Shown here one piece after another: positions 32,108-40,757 of a DNA stretch of 64,000 nt (its first letter is position 1; the number at the start of each line of letters is the position of its first letter). The DNA comes from Arthrobacter pigmenti. Lineage in GTDB: Bacteria > Actinomycetota > Actinomycetes > Actinomycetales > Micrococcaceae. The notes beneath the pieces were generated by a model, which had not been told where the DNA came from, made no database searches, and was given only the letters and a program-made list of their open reading frames with translations. The translations under genes were made by a program, and so were the position numbers. The DNA lies in contig NZ_JAATJL010000001.1 in the NCBI RefSeq assembly GCF_011927905.1, positions 496,001 to 560,000 of the forward strand. Direction: 5' to 3'.

Positions 32108-32650
32108 CTATGCGACCAGCAGCGAGCGCTCCAGCACGAAGTCGGATTCGACGTTCCTGCCAAGCTTGAACGTCTTGGTTCCCACCTTTGTGAAGCCGTG
32201 CTTCTCGTAGAAACGGATGGCTCGGGCATTCTGGTCGTTGGTGCCCAGCCACATGCCGTGGGCGTCGTTGCCCATGGCGGCGATATCGAGGGATGCCTGC
32301 ATGAGTTGCGACGCCGCACCCTGCCCGTGGTGCGAGGGGTGCAGGTAGAACTTGCTCAGCTCGATGGTGGGGAAGATCGAGAGGCAGGAGCGCACATGCT
32401 CATCCTGAGGGAGTCCTTCGACGAGCATGCTCCAGCCCAGCAGATGGCCGTCCTCGCGCAGGCACAGCAGGATCTTGGTGGGATCGGCGATGTGCTGGGC
32501 GAACCTCTGTTCCGACAACTCGGTGGCAACGTACTGCCGGATGTCCTCCGGGTGCGATGTCGGCGGGCACGCGAGCGGGAAGGTGATGCCGGCGAGGATA
32601 GCGAGCTGGCCGGCGTCGTTCGCGGTGGCGTGGTCGATGGAAACGGTCAC
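32108..32650 (-). CDS. GNAT-family N-acetyltransferase
   Basis: A 180-residue acyltransferase. It opens IDHATANDAGQLAILAGITFP; the acetyl-CoA motif is SKFYLHPSHHGQGAASQLMQ and the closing motif ARAIRFYEKHGFTKVGTKTF. The GTG at 32650 begins the conserved part; no upstream ATG fits. The target is unknown. It is divergent from the CopD-like gene with 67 bases between starts. Confidence 0.83.
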   Translation of the reverse strand: MTVSIDHATANDAGQLAILAGITFPLACPPTSHPEDIRQYVATELSEQRFAQHIADPTKILLCLREDGHLLGWSMLVEGLPQDEHVRSCLSIFPTIELSKFYLHPSHHGQGAASQLMQASLDIAAMGNDAHGMWLGTNDQNARAIRFYEKHGFTKVGTKTFKLGRNVESDFVLERSLLVA

Positions 32651-32684
32651 GGAAGCAAGGTTAGCGCTTTGGCTCTCCACCACG

Positions 32685-32701
32685 CCTACTATCGCAGTAG
32701 G
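32685..32701. promoter_or_regulatory. 17-bp palindrome in front of the CopD-like gene
   Basis: CCTACT (32685-32690) and AGTAGG (32696-32701) flank ATCGC. The CTACT-n-AGTAG form resembles dyads bound by BlaI/CopY-type copper or antibiotic regulators, but no such regulator is in the window. Confidence 0.4.
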
Positions 32702-32717
32702 ACATGGAAAGGTTGCG

Positions 32718-33740
32718 ATGCAGTTAGCTCGGGGATCCGGCGCCAGCGTTCGGGCGCAGTCGCGCGGTTCGTGGCCAATTGCGGTTGCTGCGGCCGCGCT
32801 CGTGACTGTCCTTGTGCCCGTTCTGATTCTGTTGATTTCCGACGACGGCGGCGCCACCTTTATCGGGTCGACGTTGCCATTTGTGCGGGCGCTGGTGCAC
32901 CTGACAACTCTTACGGCCGTAGCCCTGCTCTGCGTCGGGGTGCTGCTGCCGGCGCCTTCAGAGGAACTTTCCGCTGAGGAACTTTCCGCCGAGGCGCAAC
33001 GGCTCGGGCGGCAAGGCTGCGCTGCGGCCGTGATCGCAGCACTCGCCTGCGTTCTTCTCCTCTTCTGGACCTACTTCGATGTGATCGGTTCGGGCCCCTT
33101 CCAGGGCGCGGACCTCAGCGACCTGGGCGCCTTCCTGAATGAGCTGGCCTCCGGCCGGGCGCTGGTTGCGCAGGTGAGCCTGCTGATCCTCGGGGCGGTC
33201 TTCGCATATCTGGCCCGGACCGCGGTTCCGCTGCGGATGGCGCTGGTCCTGGTGATTGCGGGGACGACGACGATGGGGCTCGGCGGCCACTCGGCATCGG
33301 AGTCCGGGCACGGTGCGGCGATGTTCAGCATGACGGGACACATCGGTGCGGCGTCATTGTGGGTGGGTGGCCTGGCCGGGCTCGGTTGGCTGGCGCACGC
33401 GCATCCGAACCTGCTGCGCCCCACCGTTGCGCGGTTCAGCAGGCTGGCGCTGACCTGCGCTGCGGTGGTCGGTGTGAGCGGTGTTGTGAGCGCCGTGGTG
33501 CGGGTCGAGAGCCTGGCGCTGCTGCCCGGATCGTTGTACGGGGCAGTTCTGCTTGCGAAGACCATGGCGTTCATTGGGCTGATCGTGTTCGGTGTGCTGC
33601 ACCGGCGTCGGCTGTTGGCGCAGGACAGCTTCACCGCGCGGACGTTCCTGCAGCTTGCCGCGGGCGAGGTGTTGATTATGGGCGTCGCTTACGGGCTCGC
33701 GGTTGCGCTCGTCCGGCTGGATCCGCCGGTCCTTCTCTGA
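32718..33740 (+). CDS. CopD-family copper-resistance membrane protein
   Basis: A 340-residue protein with eight or nine membrane helices. The CopD domain is visible from about residue 190 on, with TGHIGAASLWVGGLAGLGWL, FSRLALTCAAVVGVSGVVSA and the closing KTMAFIGLIVFGVLHRRR. A direct tandem repeat, EELSAEELSAE, lies near residues 75-86. The protein is thought to import copper across the membrane, often with CopC; no CopC gene is adjacent. The ATG at 32718 follows GGAAAGG. Confidence 0.8.
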   Translation: MQLARGSGASVRAQSRGSWPIAVAAAALVTVLVPVLILLISDDGGATFIGSTLPFVRALVHLTTLTAVALLCVGVLLPAPSEELSAEELSAEAQRLGRQGCAAAVIAALACVLLLFWTYFDVIGSGPFQGADLSDLGAFLNELASGRALVAQVSLLILGAVFAYLARTAVPLRMALVLVIAGTTTMGLGGHSASESGHGAAMFSMTGHIGAASLWVGGLAGLGWLAHAHPNLLRPTVARFSRLALTCAAVVGVSGVVSAVVRVESLALLPGSLYGAVLLAKTMAFIGLIVFGVLHRRRLLAQDSFTARTFLQLAAGEVLIMGVAYGLAVALVRLDPPVLL

Positions 33741-33797
33741 CCTAACCGGAGCGCGCACGCTGCCTGACATGGGATAAGTACACAAGCGCTTTCGCAG

Positions 33798-34652
33798 TTA
33801 GAGCTCCGGCACACACTGTCCGGTTCCGAGAATCGCCAGCCCCGCGCGGTCGCCATCGCCGAGCGACGTCCTTACGCTGCGCTCATACATCAGCTCGTTG
33901 GGATCATCCACGTGGTCCAACCCGACAACGTGCGCCAGTTCATGCACAATGATGGCCCTGACCTGGTCGCGTCCGCCGGGGAAAAGCAGCGTCGTCGCGA
34001 GGTCCGGCGCATCGAGCATGGCCTGACCCGCTACATAGACAACCGGTTTCCCCGGCCGCTGTGCGATCTGGCTGCCTCCAAACCCAGCAACCGCGCCTTC
34101 GAGTGCCGGAATCTCGGTTGGGTTCGTCCATGTGATCAAGATCGGTGCCCATCGTTCACCGTAGAGTTCGGGCTGATACGGGTCTCGCGCTCCCTCACTC
34201 GGTGGCTCAGCGGTGGAGCCGCTGTACACGAACTGAAGCCCGGTCGCAGCGGAAATCTCCGCGACGGCCTCCTCGATCAGACCCTCGGTCCCCGCAGGAG
34301 CGTTGTCCGGGCGGACGACGTAGTGAACTGGACGGCACGGGTCATAGGCGACGAAGGCCTGCGCCAGGTCCGGGTAGGAGTACAGTGCGTACTGCGAAGA
34401 TCCGGTTGACGGCGGAGGAGCTCCCAACGGCGCGTCTGCTGCGTCAACCCCTCGCACCGGCACATTGGATCCCGGCAGGTACGGCAGAACATCCGGCAGG
34501 ATATCCCGCTCGAAGACCGTTGGCGTCAGATACAGGGCCGCGACAAACGCGATGAGCGCAGCGGTGCGAACCCGAAGCTTGAACGCGGAAGACCGAGTAC
34601 GACGACGGCGGGCGGGTAGGCGGTTCGAATCCTCGCCGTCCCAAACTCCCAT
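33798..34652 (-). CDS. membrane-anchored matrixin-type metalloprotease
   Basis: A 284-residue protein. A basic cytoplasmic start (RLPARRRRTRSS) is followed by one signal-anchor helix, VRTAALIAFVAALYLTPTV, then an exported domain with YDPCRPVHYVVRPDNAP and, near residues 236-246, the zinc-binding HELAHVVGLDH. The following MYERSVRTSLGDGDRAGLAIL supplies the Met-turn region. It should be a secreted or surface endopeptidase. No inhibitor or substrate gene is adjacent. The ATG at 34652 has GAAGGC before it. Confidence 0.85.
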   Translation of the reverse strand: MGVWDGEDSNRLPARRRRTRSSAFKLRVRTAALIAFVAALYLTPTVFERDILPDVLPYLPGSNVPVRGVDAADAPLGAPPPSTGSSQYALYSYPDLAQAFVAYDPCRPVHYVVRPDNAPAGTEGLIEEAVAEISAATGLQFVYSGSTAEPPSEGARDPYQPELYGERWAPILITWTNPTEIPALEGAVAGFGGSQIAQRPGKPVVYVAGQAMLDAPDLATTLLFPGGRDQVRAIIVHELAHVVGLDHVDDPNELMYERSVRTSLGDGDRAGLAILGTGQCVPEL

Positions 34653-34814
34653 GTGCCTTCACTTCTCATAACGGATGCTCTGGCCTGCTGTGCCTGAAAG
34701 CCAATCCTGTCAGAAACTCCTGAAAGGCATCCTCTTCGTTCGCTTTTGACCGCCGCCTGGAATGGTGCGTGAATTTTCTGCGTTAGCAGAAGAACATCAA
34801 CGAAAGGAGTTGTC

Positions 34815-35465
34815 ATGTCGCGCATTGCCGTCATCGGAGGGCATGGGAAGGTCGCGCTTCAGTTGGCCCGCATCCTGACGGGTGGAGGCCATGAGGTTAG
34901 TTCCATCTTCCGCAACCCCGGCCATAGGGCGGACGTGGAATCGACCGGCGCCCAGCCTGTTGTCGCGGATGTGACTCAGCTTTCGAGCAGCGAATTGGCT
35001 GATGTCCTGCGAGGGCACGACGCCGTCGTGTGGTCTGCCGGGGCTGCCGGCAGCAGTCCGGAAGACACTTACGCGATTGACCGTGATGCCGCTATCCGTT
35101 CGATGGATGCGGCGAAAGAGGCGGGTGTTGACCGCTATGTCATGGTTTCCTACCTCGGTGCGCGGAAGGACCACGGCGTTCCTGAGGACAACGGATTCTT
35201 CCACTATGCGGAGGCGAAGGCAGCGGCTGACGATTATCTGCGCGGGACGGACCTTTCCTGGACCATTCTTGGTCCGGGCGCACTCACTACCGATCCTGGG
35301 ACCGGGGCCATTGAGGTGTCGACCGAGCCGGAGCAGGATTCGGTAGCCCGCGAGGACGTCGCCCAGGTTGCTGCCGCCGTGCTGAGCAACCCCGGCACCG
35401 TGGGGAAGTTCATCCAGTTCAACACCGGCGCCACGCCTATCGCTGAAGCAGTCGAGGTTGCGTAG
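34815..35465 (+). CDS. NAD(P)H-binding protein (atypical SDR, YwnB-like)
   Basis: A 216-residue atypical SDR with the cofactor motif IAVIGGHGKVALQLARIL at the start, FRNPGH after strand 2 (suggesting NADPH), VVWSAGAAG, and YVMVSYLGAR in place of a catalytic serine-tyrosine pair. The later WTILGPGALTTDPGTGAI is typical. Members are often redox-sensing reductases or regulators. AAAGGAG lies 9 bases before the ATG. It is convergent with the methionine aminopeptidase gene and shares its terminator. Confidence 0.85.
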   Translation: MSRIAVIGGHGKVALQLARILTGGGHEVSSIFRNPGHRADVESTGAQPVVADVTQLSSSELADVLRGHDAVVWSAGAAGSSPEDTYAIDRDAAIRSMDAAKEAGVDRYVMVSYLGARKDHGVPEDNGFFHYAEAKAAADDYLRGTDLSWTILGPGALTTDPGTGAIEVSTEPEQDSVAREDVAQVAAAVLSNPGTVGKFIQFNTGATPIAEAVEVA

Positions 35466-35477
35466 CCACGCCGTCGG

Positions 35478-35514
35478 GGTCCGGTAATCCTCACTGGGTG
35501 AGGATTACCGGACC
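35478..35514. terminator. bidirectional terminator with perfect 16-bp arms
   Basis: GGTCCGGTAATCCTCA (35478-35493) and its exact complement (35499-35514) enclose a CTGGG loop. A T-rich run follows on the plus strand. The minus-strand stop of the aminopeptidase gene (35491-35493) lies inside the hairpin, so the last codons of that gene form one arm. Confidence 0.85.
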
Positions 35515-36255
35515 GTCCTTTGTTATTGCGATGGTGTGTTCGCTATGAGCGGTCCGCGCACCGGTAGCGCTCTTCAAAGTCCAGCCATCTGCGTCGGTGA
35601 TGAGCTCGGCGGTGTCTGCCATCACCCACGGCTCGATAGCCAGCAGCAGCCCCGGACGCAGGCGGTACCCGCGTCCGGGGCGGCCGGTGTTCGGAATATG
35701 GGGGTCCTGGTGCATGGTCGATCCAACTCCATGGCCTCCGAACTCGGTATTGATGAGGTACCCCGCATCGGCCAGCACCGAACCGATCGCGTGCGAAATG
35801 TCCCCGATACGGGCATCCGGAGTGGCTGCTGCAATTCCCGCCTGAAGTGCGCGTTCAGTGGCGTCAATCATTGCGAGGTCAGAGGAGGACGAGGAGCTTC
35901 CGACGACAAAGCTCATCGCTGAATCCGCAACGACGCCGCCGAGCGAAACCGCGAGATCAAGGGAGAGCAGGTCCCCGTCTTTGAGCGCGTAGTCGTGCGG
36001 CCGACCGTGCAGCACAGCGTCGTTGACCGAGGTGCAGATGTAGTGCCCGAAGGGTCCCCGGCCGAACGCGGGGGAGTAGTCGACGTAGCATGACCGTGCT
36101 CTGGCTTCGCGGATGAAATCGGATGTCCACTGGTCAATCTCCAGCAGGTTCGTACCGACGCCGGCTCTGTTCTTCAGTGTTTTCAGGATCGTCGAGACCA
36201 GCTTCCCCGTGGCCGCTGCGCGTTCAAGTTCGGACGCATTCAATATTTCGATCAC
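35491..36255 (-). CDS. map: type I methionine aminopeptidase
   Basis: A 254-residue metallopeptidase that removes the N-terminal methionine from new proteins. Metal ligands are recognisable: Asp in LLSLDLAVSLGGVVADSAMSF (two), His in GGHGVGSTMHQDPHIPN, Glu in LLAIEPWVM and Glu in SEHTIAI. The upstream half has YICTSVNDAVLHGRP. The GTG at 36255 is chosen because GGAAGG lies 8 bases before it; an ATG eight codons upstream lacks a site. It is not in the usual secY-adk context, so this is probably a second copy. Confidence 0.88.
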   Translation of the reverse strand: MIEILNASELERAAATGKLVSTILKTLKNRAGVGTNLLEIDQWTSDFIREARARSCYVDYSPAFGRGPFGHYICTSVNDAVLHGRPHDYALKDGDLLSLDLAVSLGGVVADSAMSFVVGSSSSSSDLAMIDATERALQAGIAAATPDARIGDISHAIGSVLADAGYLINTEFGGHGVGSTMHQDPHIPNTGRPGRGYRLRPGLLLAIEPWVMADTAELITDADGWTLKSATGARTAHSEHTIAITKDGPVILTQ

Positions 36256-36306
36256 AGGGTTTCCTTCCCACCTGGCCAATAACTATCCCGGCAAACGTCG
36301 GGGGTC

Positions 36307-39300
36307 CTAAACATGGGCTCCCTCGCTGCTTGAGCACAGCCCGATGAACGCCCCCAGTTCCTCCAACTGCTCGGGCCGCGCCGGCATGTGCTGCGTCAGC
36401 TCGGGGGAGCGGACGATGACCGCCCGCCACTGCCCGCGCGAGATCGCCACATTGATCCGGTTGCGGTTGAGCAGAAACTGGATGCCGCGCGGTGCTTCCG
36501 ACGCCGCCGAGCAAGCCATCGACACCATGACCACCGGCGCTTCCTGCCCCTGGAACTTGTCCACCGTCCCTACCCGGGTTCCGGTAAGCCCAGCGTCCTT
36601 GAGCTTCCGCCGTATCATCTGCACCTGAGCGTTGTAGGCAGCGACCACGAGCACGTCCGCATCGGTGAGCGCACGGGGCTCGGCGGAAGCATCGTCCCAA
36701 AGAAGGCCCACGTGCCGCTGCACCTGCCGGACAACCTCCAGCGCTTCCTCCGAGGAAGCGCTTTTGTTCCCCGCGTGATCGACGAGAACGCACTCGACGC
36801 CGGCGGGCACACCGTCAAGCACCCGCTTCGTGGCGATCACTGCGGATTCCAGTTTGTCGTCATAGGCCAACCGGGACACCACGCGGCACAGCTCGGGATG
36901 CATGCGCCAACTGTCCGCGAGGAAATACCCTAGCTCAGGTCGGAGCGTGGCCTCACCCTGCGACAACCAGCCCAGCGCGGACTCATCGACCGGCTCCGGA
37001 TGGTTTGCCTGCGTCACCTGAGGCAGTTGCTGCGGATCGCCGAGCAGCAGCAGCCGCTTCGCAGCCCGCGAGACCGCCAGCGTGTTCGCCAACGAGAACT
37101 GCCCGGCTTCATCGATTACCAGCAGGTCGAGCGACGACGGCGGAACCTTGCTCCCCGTCATCGTCCAGGCGGTGCCGCCCACCAATACGCCGTCAGCACC
37201 GTCGAGGAGGGAGGCGACGTCGTCGTCGGTCTTGTATGTCCACGGGGCGTCCGGATGGTCTGTCTTTTTGGCGACCTGATGCGGCGGAACACCGGCTTTC
37301 AAGGCTGCCTTCAGCATGTTCTCGACGACAGCATGCGATTGCGCCACCACGCCGACCTTCCAACCAGCCGCCACCAGCGCGGCGACGACGTGGGAGCCGA
37401 CATAGGTTTTGCCCGTGCCGGGAGGGCCCTGGACGGCAAGGTAGGAGCGGTCCAGCAGCCGGACTGCTGCGGTGATCGCTGAAACGTAGTCGTGGTCGAG
37501 CAGTTCGGGAAGGCTGGCGCCGCCCGTCAGGTTGGGATTCGCCCGGCGGAGGATGTCCAGCCCGGGATTCCTCGGCAGCCCAGGGAGCGACGCACCCACC
37601 TGCTGAGCGAGCTCGGCGAGGGCGGCACGAATGGACTTGGTGGAGATCGGCCGGTCAGGGGTGAGCGCCATAGGAGTCTGCTCGTAGGCCGCGCCCCCTC
37701 GCTTGAGCTTTTCGCGGATGACGAGGTGTTCGCCGTCGCGGTCAGCGTAGGTGTCGGTGACTTCGGTGCCGAACCAGCCCTCCCGGCCGCCGACTTTCCC
37801 ATCGAACGGTTCAAGGCCTTCCGGCAGCGGTTCGCCGTACATCCGGAACCAGGTGCTGCCTGGTTTGAACTCCGAGCCTTCCGACGCAATGCCGCAGAGA
37901 TCCAGTACGCGCACGTGGTTGCTGCGGGCGTTCGGTTTCGCCCAATCTTCGAGGACGGTTGCACGCCGGACGGCGAACACGTCACGGGTGTCAGACCAGT
38001 CGTCCAGCGGGGATCCGAGGCGGTCGAAGTGTTCCCACCAATACTGCTTGTCCTCGCGCCGGTGGTAGCCCACTGCCGCAGCGACCATGGCGATTGCGTG
38101 CTCATCTTTGGTCAGTGCACGGTTTGTAGGCAATGAAGTCACGTGGTCCAGCAGCAACTGTTCCTCGGGTGTTGGAGGTTCGGACTTGTCCACCTTCGGT
38201 TCCCGGGGCTGCGCGAGCGCGATGTTCCGTGCTGACGCCAGCCCGAGCAGCCAGTTCCGGAGTTCGAGCGTGGAGAGGCAGTCGTACTGGTTGTAGTCGC
38301 TGATCCCGGCGAGGATCTCGGCGGCTTTCTCAGCGTTCCCGCTGTCCCTCGCCTCGCAGAACTGCGCGTACGCAACGACTGAGGCCCCGGCGTCGGTCAC
38401 GTCCCCTGACCGCAGGTTGTCACCCATATACAGCGGCTCAAGCTTCTTGATGCTGTAGGAGCGGTCGGAGATCCGCAGACTCGTACGGACGGTCTCGTAG
38501 AGGTCCACCAGCACCCCGTCGCGCAGGAGCGTATCGACCGCTTCCTCACCGATCAAGTGGATCAGAGAGAGGTTCCGCAGTGCCGTCTTCTCGTAGGCTG
38601 CGTAATGGTAGATGTGCAGGTTGGGATAACGACGACGGCGCTCGGCGACGTAGTCGAGGAAGCTCGCGAACGCCTGGCGTTCCTGCGCGCGGTCGTGTGC
38701 CCAGAACGGAACGAAGGGCGGCTCGGCGCCCGGCGAAGGAGGGTTTTCGACCACGCCGAACAGGTACTCAATACCCCACCGTCCGGTCAGTGGATCCTGC
38801 CACAGTGGATCGCCTTCGAAGTCGAAGAAGATGTCACCGTGGTCGGGCTCGGGGAGATTCGCGAGGCTGTTGTCCTCAAGCAGCCGGTAAGCCAGTGTGG
38901 CGGCGTCGCCATGATTGTCGCGATACTCGACGCTCCCGTCGACCTCGGCAACGCCGGTTTGCATCCGGGCCTGGTCGCGGAGGGCAACGAGGCTCTCGTC
39001 CTCGGAAGGAACGTCCATGGCTGCGAGGTCATCGATGGTATAGATGCCGGCTTTATGCAGTTTTGCCCGGCGAGTGGTGCTCATCCGCCCGACCAGCAGC
39101 AGGTCACGGGTCTCTTCGACCATGAGTTGGCAGTACTCGCACCGGCCGCAGGCCACATAAGAGTTCCCATCCCACACCACCGGATCCGGCTGTGCCCTAT
39201 GGCCCCCGACCAGGGCAAGGAACCGGTCGCGGCGCTCGCGGTATACAGGCAGCAGGTCCGCAAGCCGGTGGTCGCTGTGCTGCTCGTTCCCGAGCACGAG

Positions 39301-39843
39301 CGTCACAAGCGGCGCCGGCTCAATCCCTGCCTTCAGCATCTGGTCGCCGTAGGCGGCGAGCTGCAGCAGCGCACCCACCTTCGCGTGCCGGGCGAGCTTC
39401 GTATCCCAGACGGCGTACGCGCCGTCGACCTTCACCAGGAAGTCGGACCGCCCATGGAACTGCCCGTCAAAGAACGCCGCCTGGAACACAACGTCCGCGC
39501 CGCTACGCAACGCCTCAACCGACTCCGCATGCTTCTGAAGCAGGAGCGATCGTTCCATGCCTGCGGCGGGCACGACGTCGTACACTCCCGTTCCCCGCGC
39601 CGGATCCCACTTGCCGTGCTCGGCTAGGAAGCGCTCCAGGATTCTGCGTTCGTGGACGTCGCCAAGCTGGGCGGTGCGCGCGAGCATCTCGTCGACGTCG
39701 AACTCTGGTTTGGTGCTGCGGCCCAGCTTCTCGTCAAGGACGCGCAGGGTCCGGTACTCGCACACCGAGGCGTTGACCAGGTCCGTCGCGGAGAAGACAA
39801 GATCAGGCTCGGCGTTGGGGGTTGTCGATTCGAGCAGGAACAT
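36307..39843 (-). CDS. TM0106-family RecB-like nuclease fused to superfamily 1 helicase
   Basis: A 1,178-residue protein. The N-terminal third is a RecB-like nuclease: VWDTKLARHAKVGALLQLAA near residues 143-162 with the Asp/Lys pair, and a Cys cluster CGRCEYC near 230 that could hold an iron-sulfur cluster. An RNase H-like segment, DIFFDFEGDPLW, begins near 335. The C-terminal helicase has Walker A GPPGTGKT near 800-807, IDEAGQF near 911, and FQGQEAPVV near 1098. It resembles eukaryotic Dna2-like nuclease-helicases in layout. Probable role in DNA repair or processing. It is complete. GGAAGG precedes the ATG. Confidence 0.88.
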   Translation of the reverse strand: MFLLESTTPNAEPDLVFSATDLVNASVCEYRTLRVLDEKLGRSTKPEFDVDEMLARTAQLGDVHERRILERFLAEHGKWDPARGTGVYDVVPAAGMERSLLLQKHAESVEALRSGADVVFQAAFFDGQFHGRSDFLVKVDGAYAVWDTKLARHAKVGALLQLAAYGDQMLKAGIEPAPLVTLVLGNEQHSDHRLADLLPVYRERRDRFLALVGGHRAQPDPVVWDGNSYVACGRCEYCQLMVEETRDLLLVGRMSTTRRAKLHKAGIYTIDDLAAMDVPSEDESLVALRDQARMQTGVAEVDGSVEYRDNHGDAATLAYRLLEDNSLANLPEPDHGDIFFDFEGDPLWQDPLTGRWGIEYLFGVVENPPSPGAEPPFVPFWAHDRAQERQAFASFLDYVAERRRRYPNLHIYHYAAYEKTALRNLSLIHLIGEEAVDTLLRDGVLVDLYETVRTSLRISDRSYSIKKLEPLYMGDNLRSGDVTDAGASVVAYAQFCEARDSGNAEKAAEILAGISDYNQYDCLSTLELRNWLLGLASARNIALAQPREPKVDKSEPPTPEEQLLLDHVTSLPTNRALTKDEHAIAMVAAAVGYHRREDKQYWWEHFDRLGSPLDDWSDTRDVFAVRRATVLEDWAKPNARSNHVRVLDLCGIASEGSEFKPGSTWFRMYGEPLPEGLEPFDGKVGGREGWFGTEVTDTYADRDGEHLVIREKLKRGGAAYEQTPMALTPDRPISTKSIRAALAELAQQVGASLPGLPRNPGLDILRRANPNLTGGASLPELLDHDYVSAITAAVRLLDRSYLAVQGPPGTGKTYVGSHVVAALVAAGWKVGVVAQSHAVVENMLKAALKAGVPPHQVAKKTDHPDAPWTYKTDDDVASLLDGADGVLVGGTAWTMTGSKVPPSSLDLLVIDEAGQFSLANTLAVSRAAKRLLLLGDPQQLPQVTQANHPEPVDESALGWLSQGEATLRPELGYFLADSWRMHPELCRVVSRLAYDDKLESAVIATKRVLDGVPAGVECVLVDHAGNKSASSEEALEVVRQVQRHVGLLWDDASAEPRALTDADVLVVAAYNAQVQMIRRKLKDAGLTGTRVGTVDKFQGQEAPVVMVSMACSAASEAPRGIQFLLNRNRINVAISRGQWRAVIVRSPELTQHMPARPEQLEELGAFIGLCSSSEGAHV

Positions 39844-39915
39844 GGCGCCTTCCGTGGATTTCGCGTTGGAACCATCGAATCATGTGCCGGTGACAATTCG
39901 CCGGAGAGACCGGAT

Positions 39916-40620
39916 TTACTCGTCCGCTGTGGGCAGCTGATCGTTCGGAGCGAGGTAGTCCGCGAGCACCAGGATGGGCAAATGGTCCGAGCCGCCGCGC
40001 GGCAGGGTCTCCACTTTCTGAATCTTCAGCCCGCGGGAGGTGGCGAAGTCGAAGTGTCCGCGGAACACCATGTAACGGGTGTAGGTGCGGCGGTCGCTGA
40101 GCGAGAGGTCGTAGCCGGCGTCGTTCATGTGCTCTGTGAGCCGCTGGGTGAAGAACGGGTAGTTGAAGTCACCGACCATGAGGGTCGCCTGGCCGGTGCC
40201 CATTTCCAGCAACTCGGCGTGCGCTGCGTCGATCTGCTTGCGGCGCAGGGAGTTCGACGCCGTCAACGGGGCCGCGTGGAAGGACCCGGCAACCAGCTCG
40301 TGGTCCGTCTCCAGGTCCAGCAGCTTCACGCCGATCAGCCGCTCATGCGCCGGCGTAAGGACCCTGTCATGGAGCGACTTCTTCAGCGAGAACGAGTCCG
40401 CCCGCACCATGTCGAACCGGTCCCGCCGGTAATACATCGCGAGTCCCAGCCGGTTTTCCTTGGTGGCGGTGGCCATCTGTAAGCCGCCGACGACGTCGGG
40501 CAGGTCCGAGGCGTCGCACTCCTGCAGGCACAGCAGGTCAACCTCGTGCTCGTGCACGAGGGCCTCGAGCTCCCCGCTCGCCTTGTGCTCGCGAAGGTTG
40601 TAGCTGATGGTGCGTATCAG
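39916..40620 (-). CDS. endonuclease/exonuclease/phosphatase family protein, probable CTG start
   Basis: A 234-residue EEP-fold protein with LLCLQECD (metal-binding Glu), LMVGDFNYPF (Asp-Phe-Asn) and GGSDHLPILV (Ser-Asp-His), so a metal-dependent phosphodiesterase or nuclease. The first ATG in frame (40557) would remove the strand IRTISYNLREHKASGEL, which every family member needs. Upstream there is no ATG, GTG or TTG in frame. Instead AAGGAG at 40633-40628 lies 7 bases before a CTG at 40620. I therefore place the start at this CTG. It is downstream of nothing obvious and 72 bases from the helicase-nuclease start. Confidence 0.78.
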   Translation of the reverse strand: MIRTISYNLREHKASGELEALVHEHEVDLLCLQECDASDLPDVVGGLQMATATKENRLGLAMYYRRDRFDMVRADSFSLKKSLHDRVLTPAHERLIGVKLLDLETDHELVAGSFHAAPLTASNSLRRKQIDAAHAELLEMGTGQATLMVGDFNYPFFTQRLTEHMNDAGYDLSLSDRRTYTRYMVFRGHFDFATSRGLKIQKVETLPRGGSDHLPILVLADYLAPNDQLPTADE

Positions 40621-40757
40621 GGCCGTGCTCCTTATGCATGGGCGGCAGAAAGCAGGTTCAGTCTAACCACCGGTCGGGAAGACCGACGCCGGTGGCTTGC
40701 TAATGAGCAGTATCCCGCTCGGTAAAGCCCCTAGTGGACAGGATGTTGTCCATAGCG

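Noticed and set aside
38557-39627. 356-codon plus-strand frame inside the TM0106 helicase-nuclease gene
   Set aside because: Antisense to a large gene with intact catalytic motifs; no domain seen.
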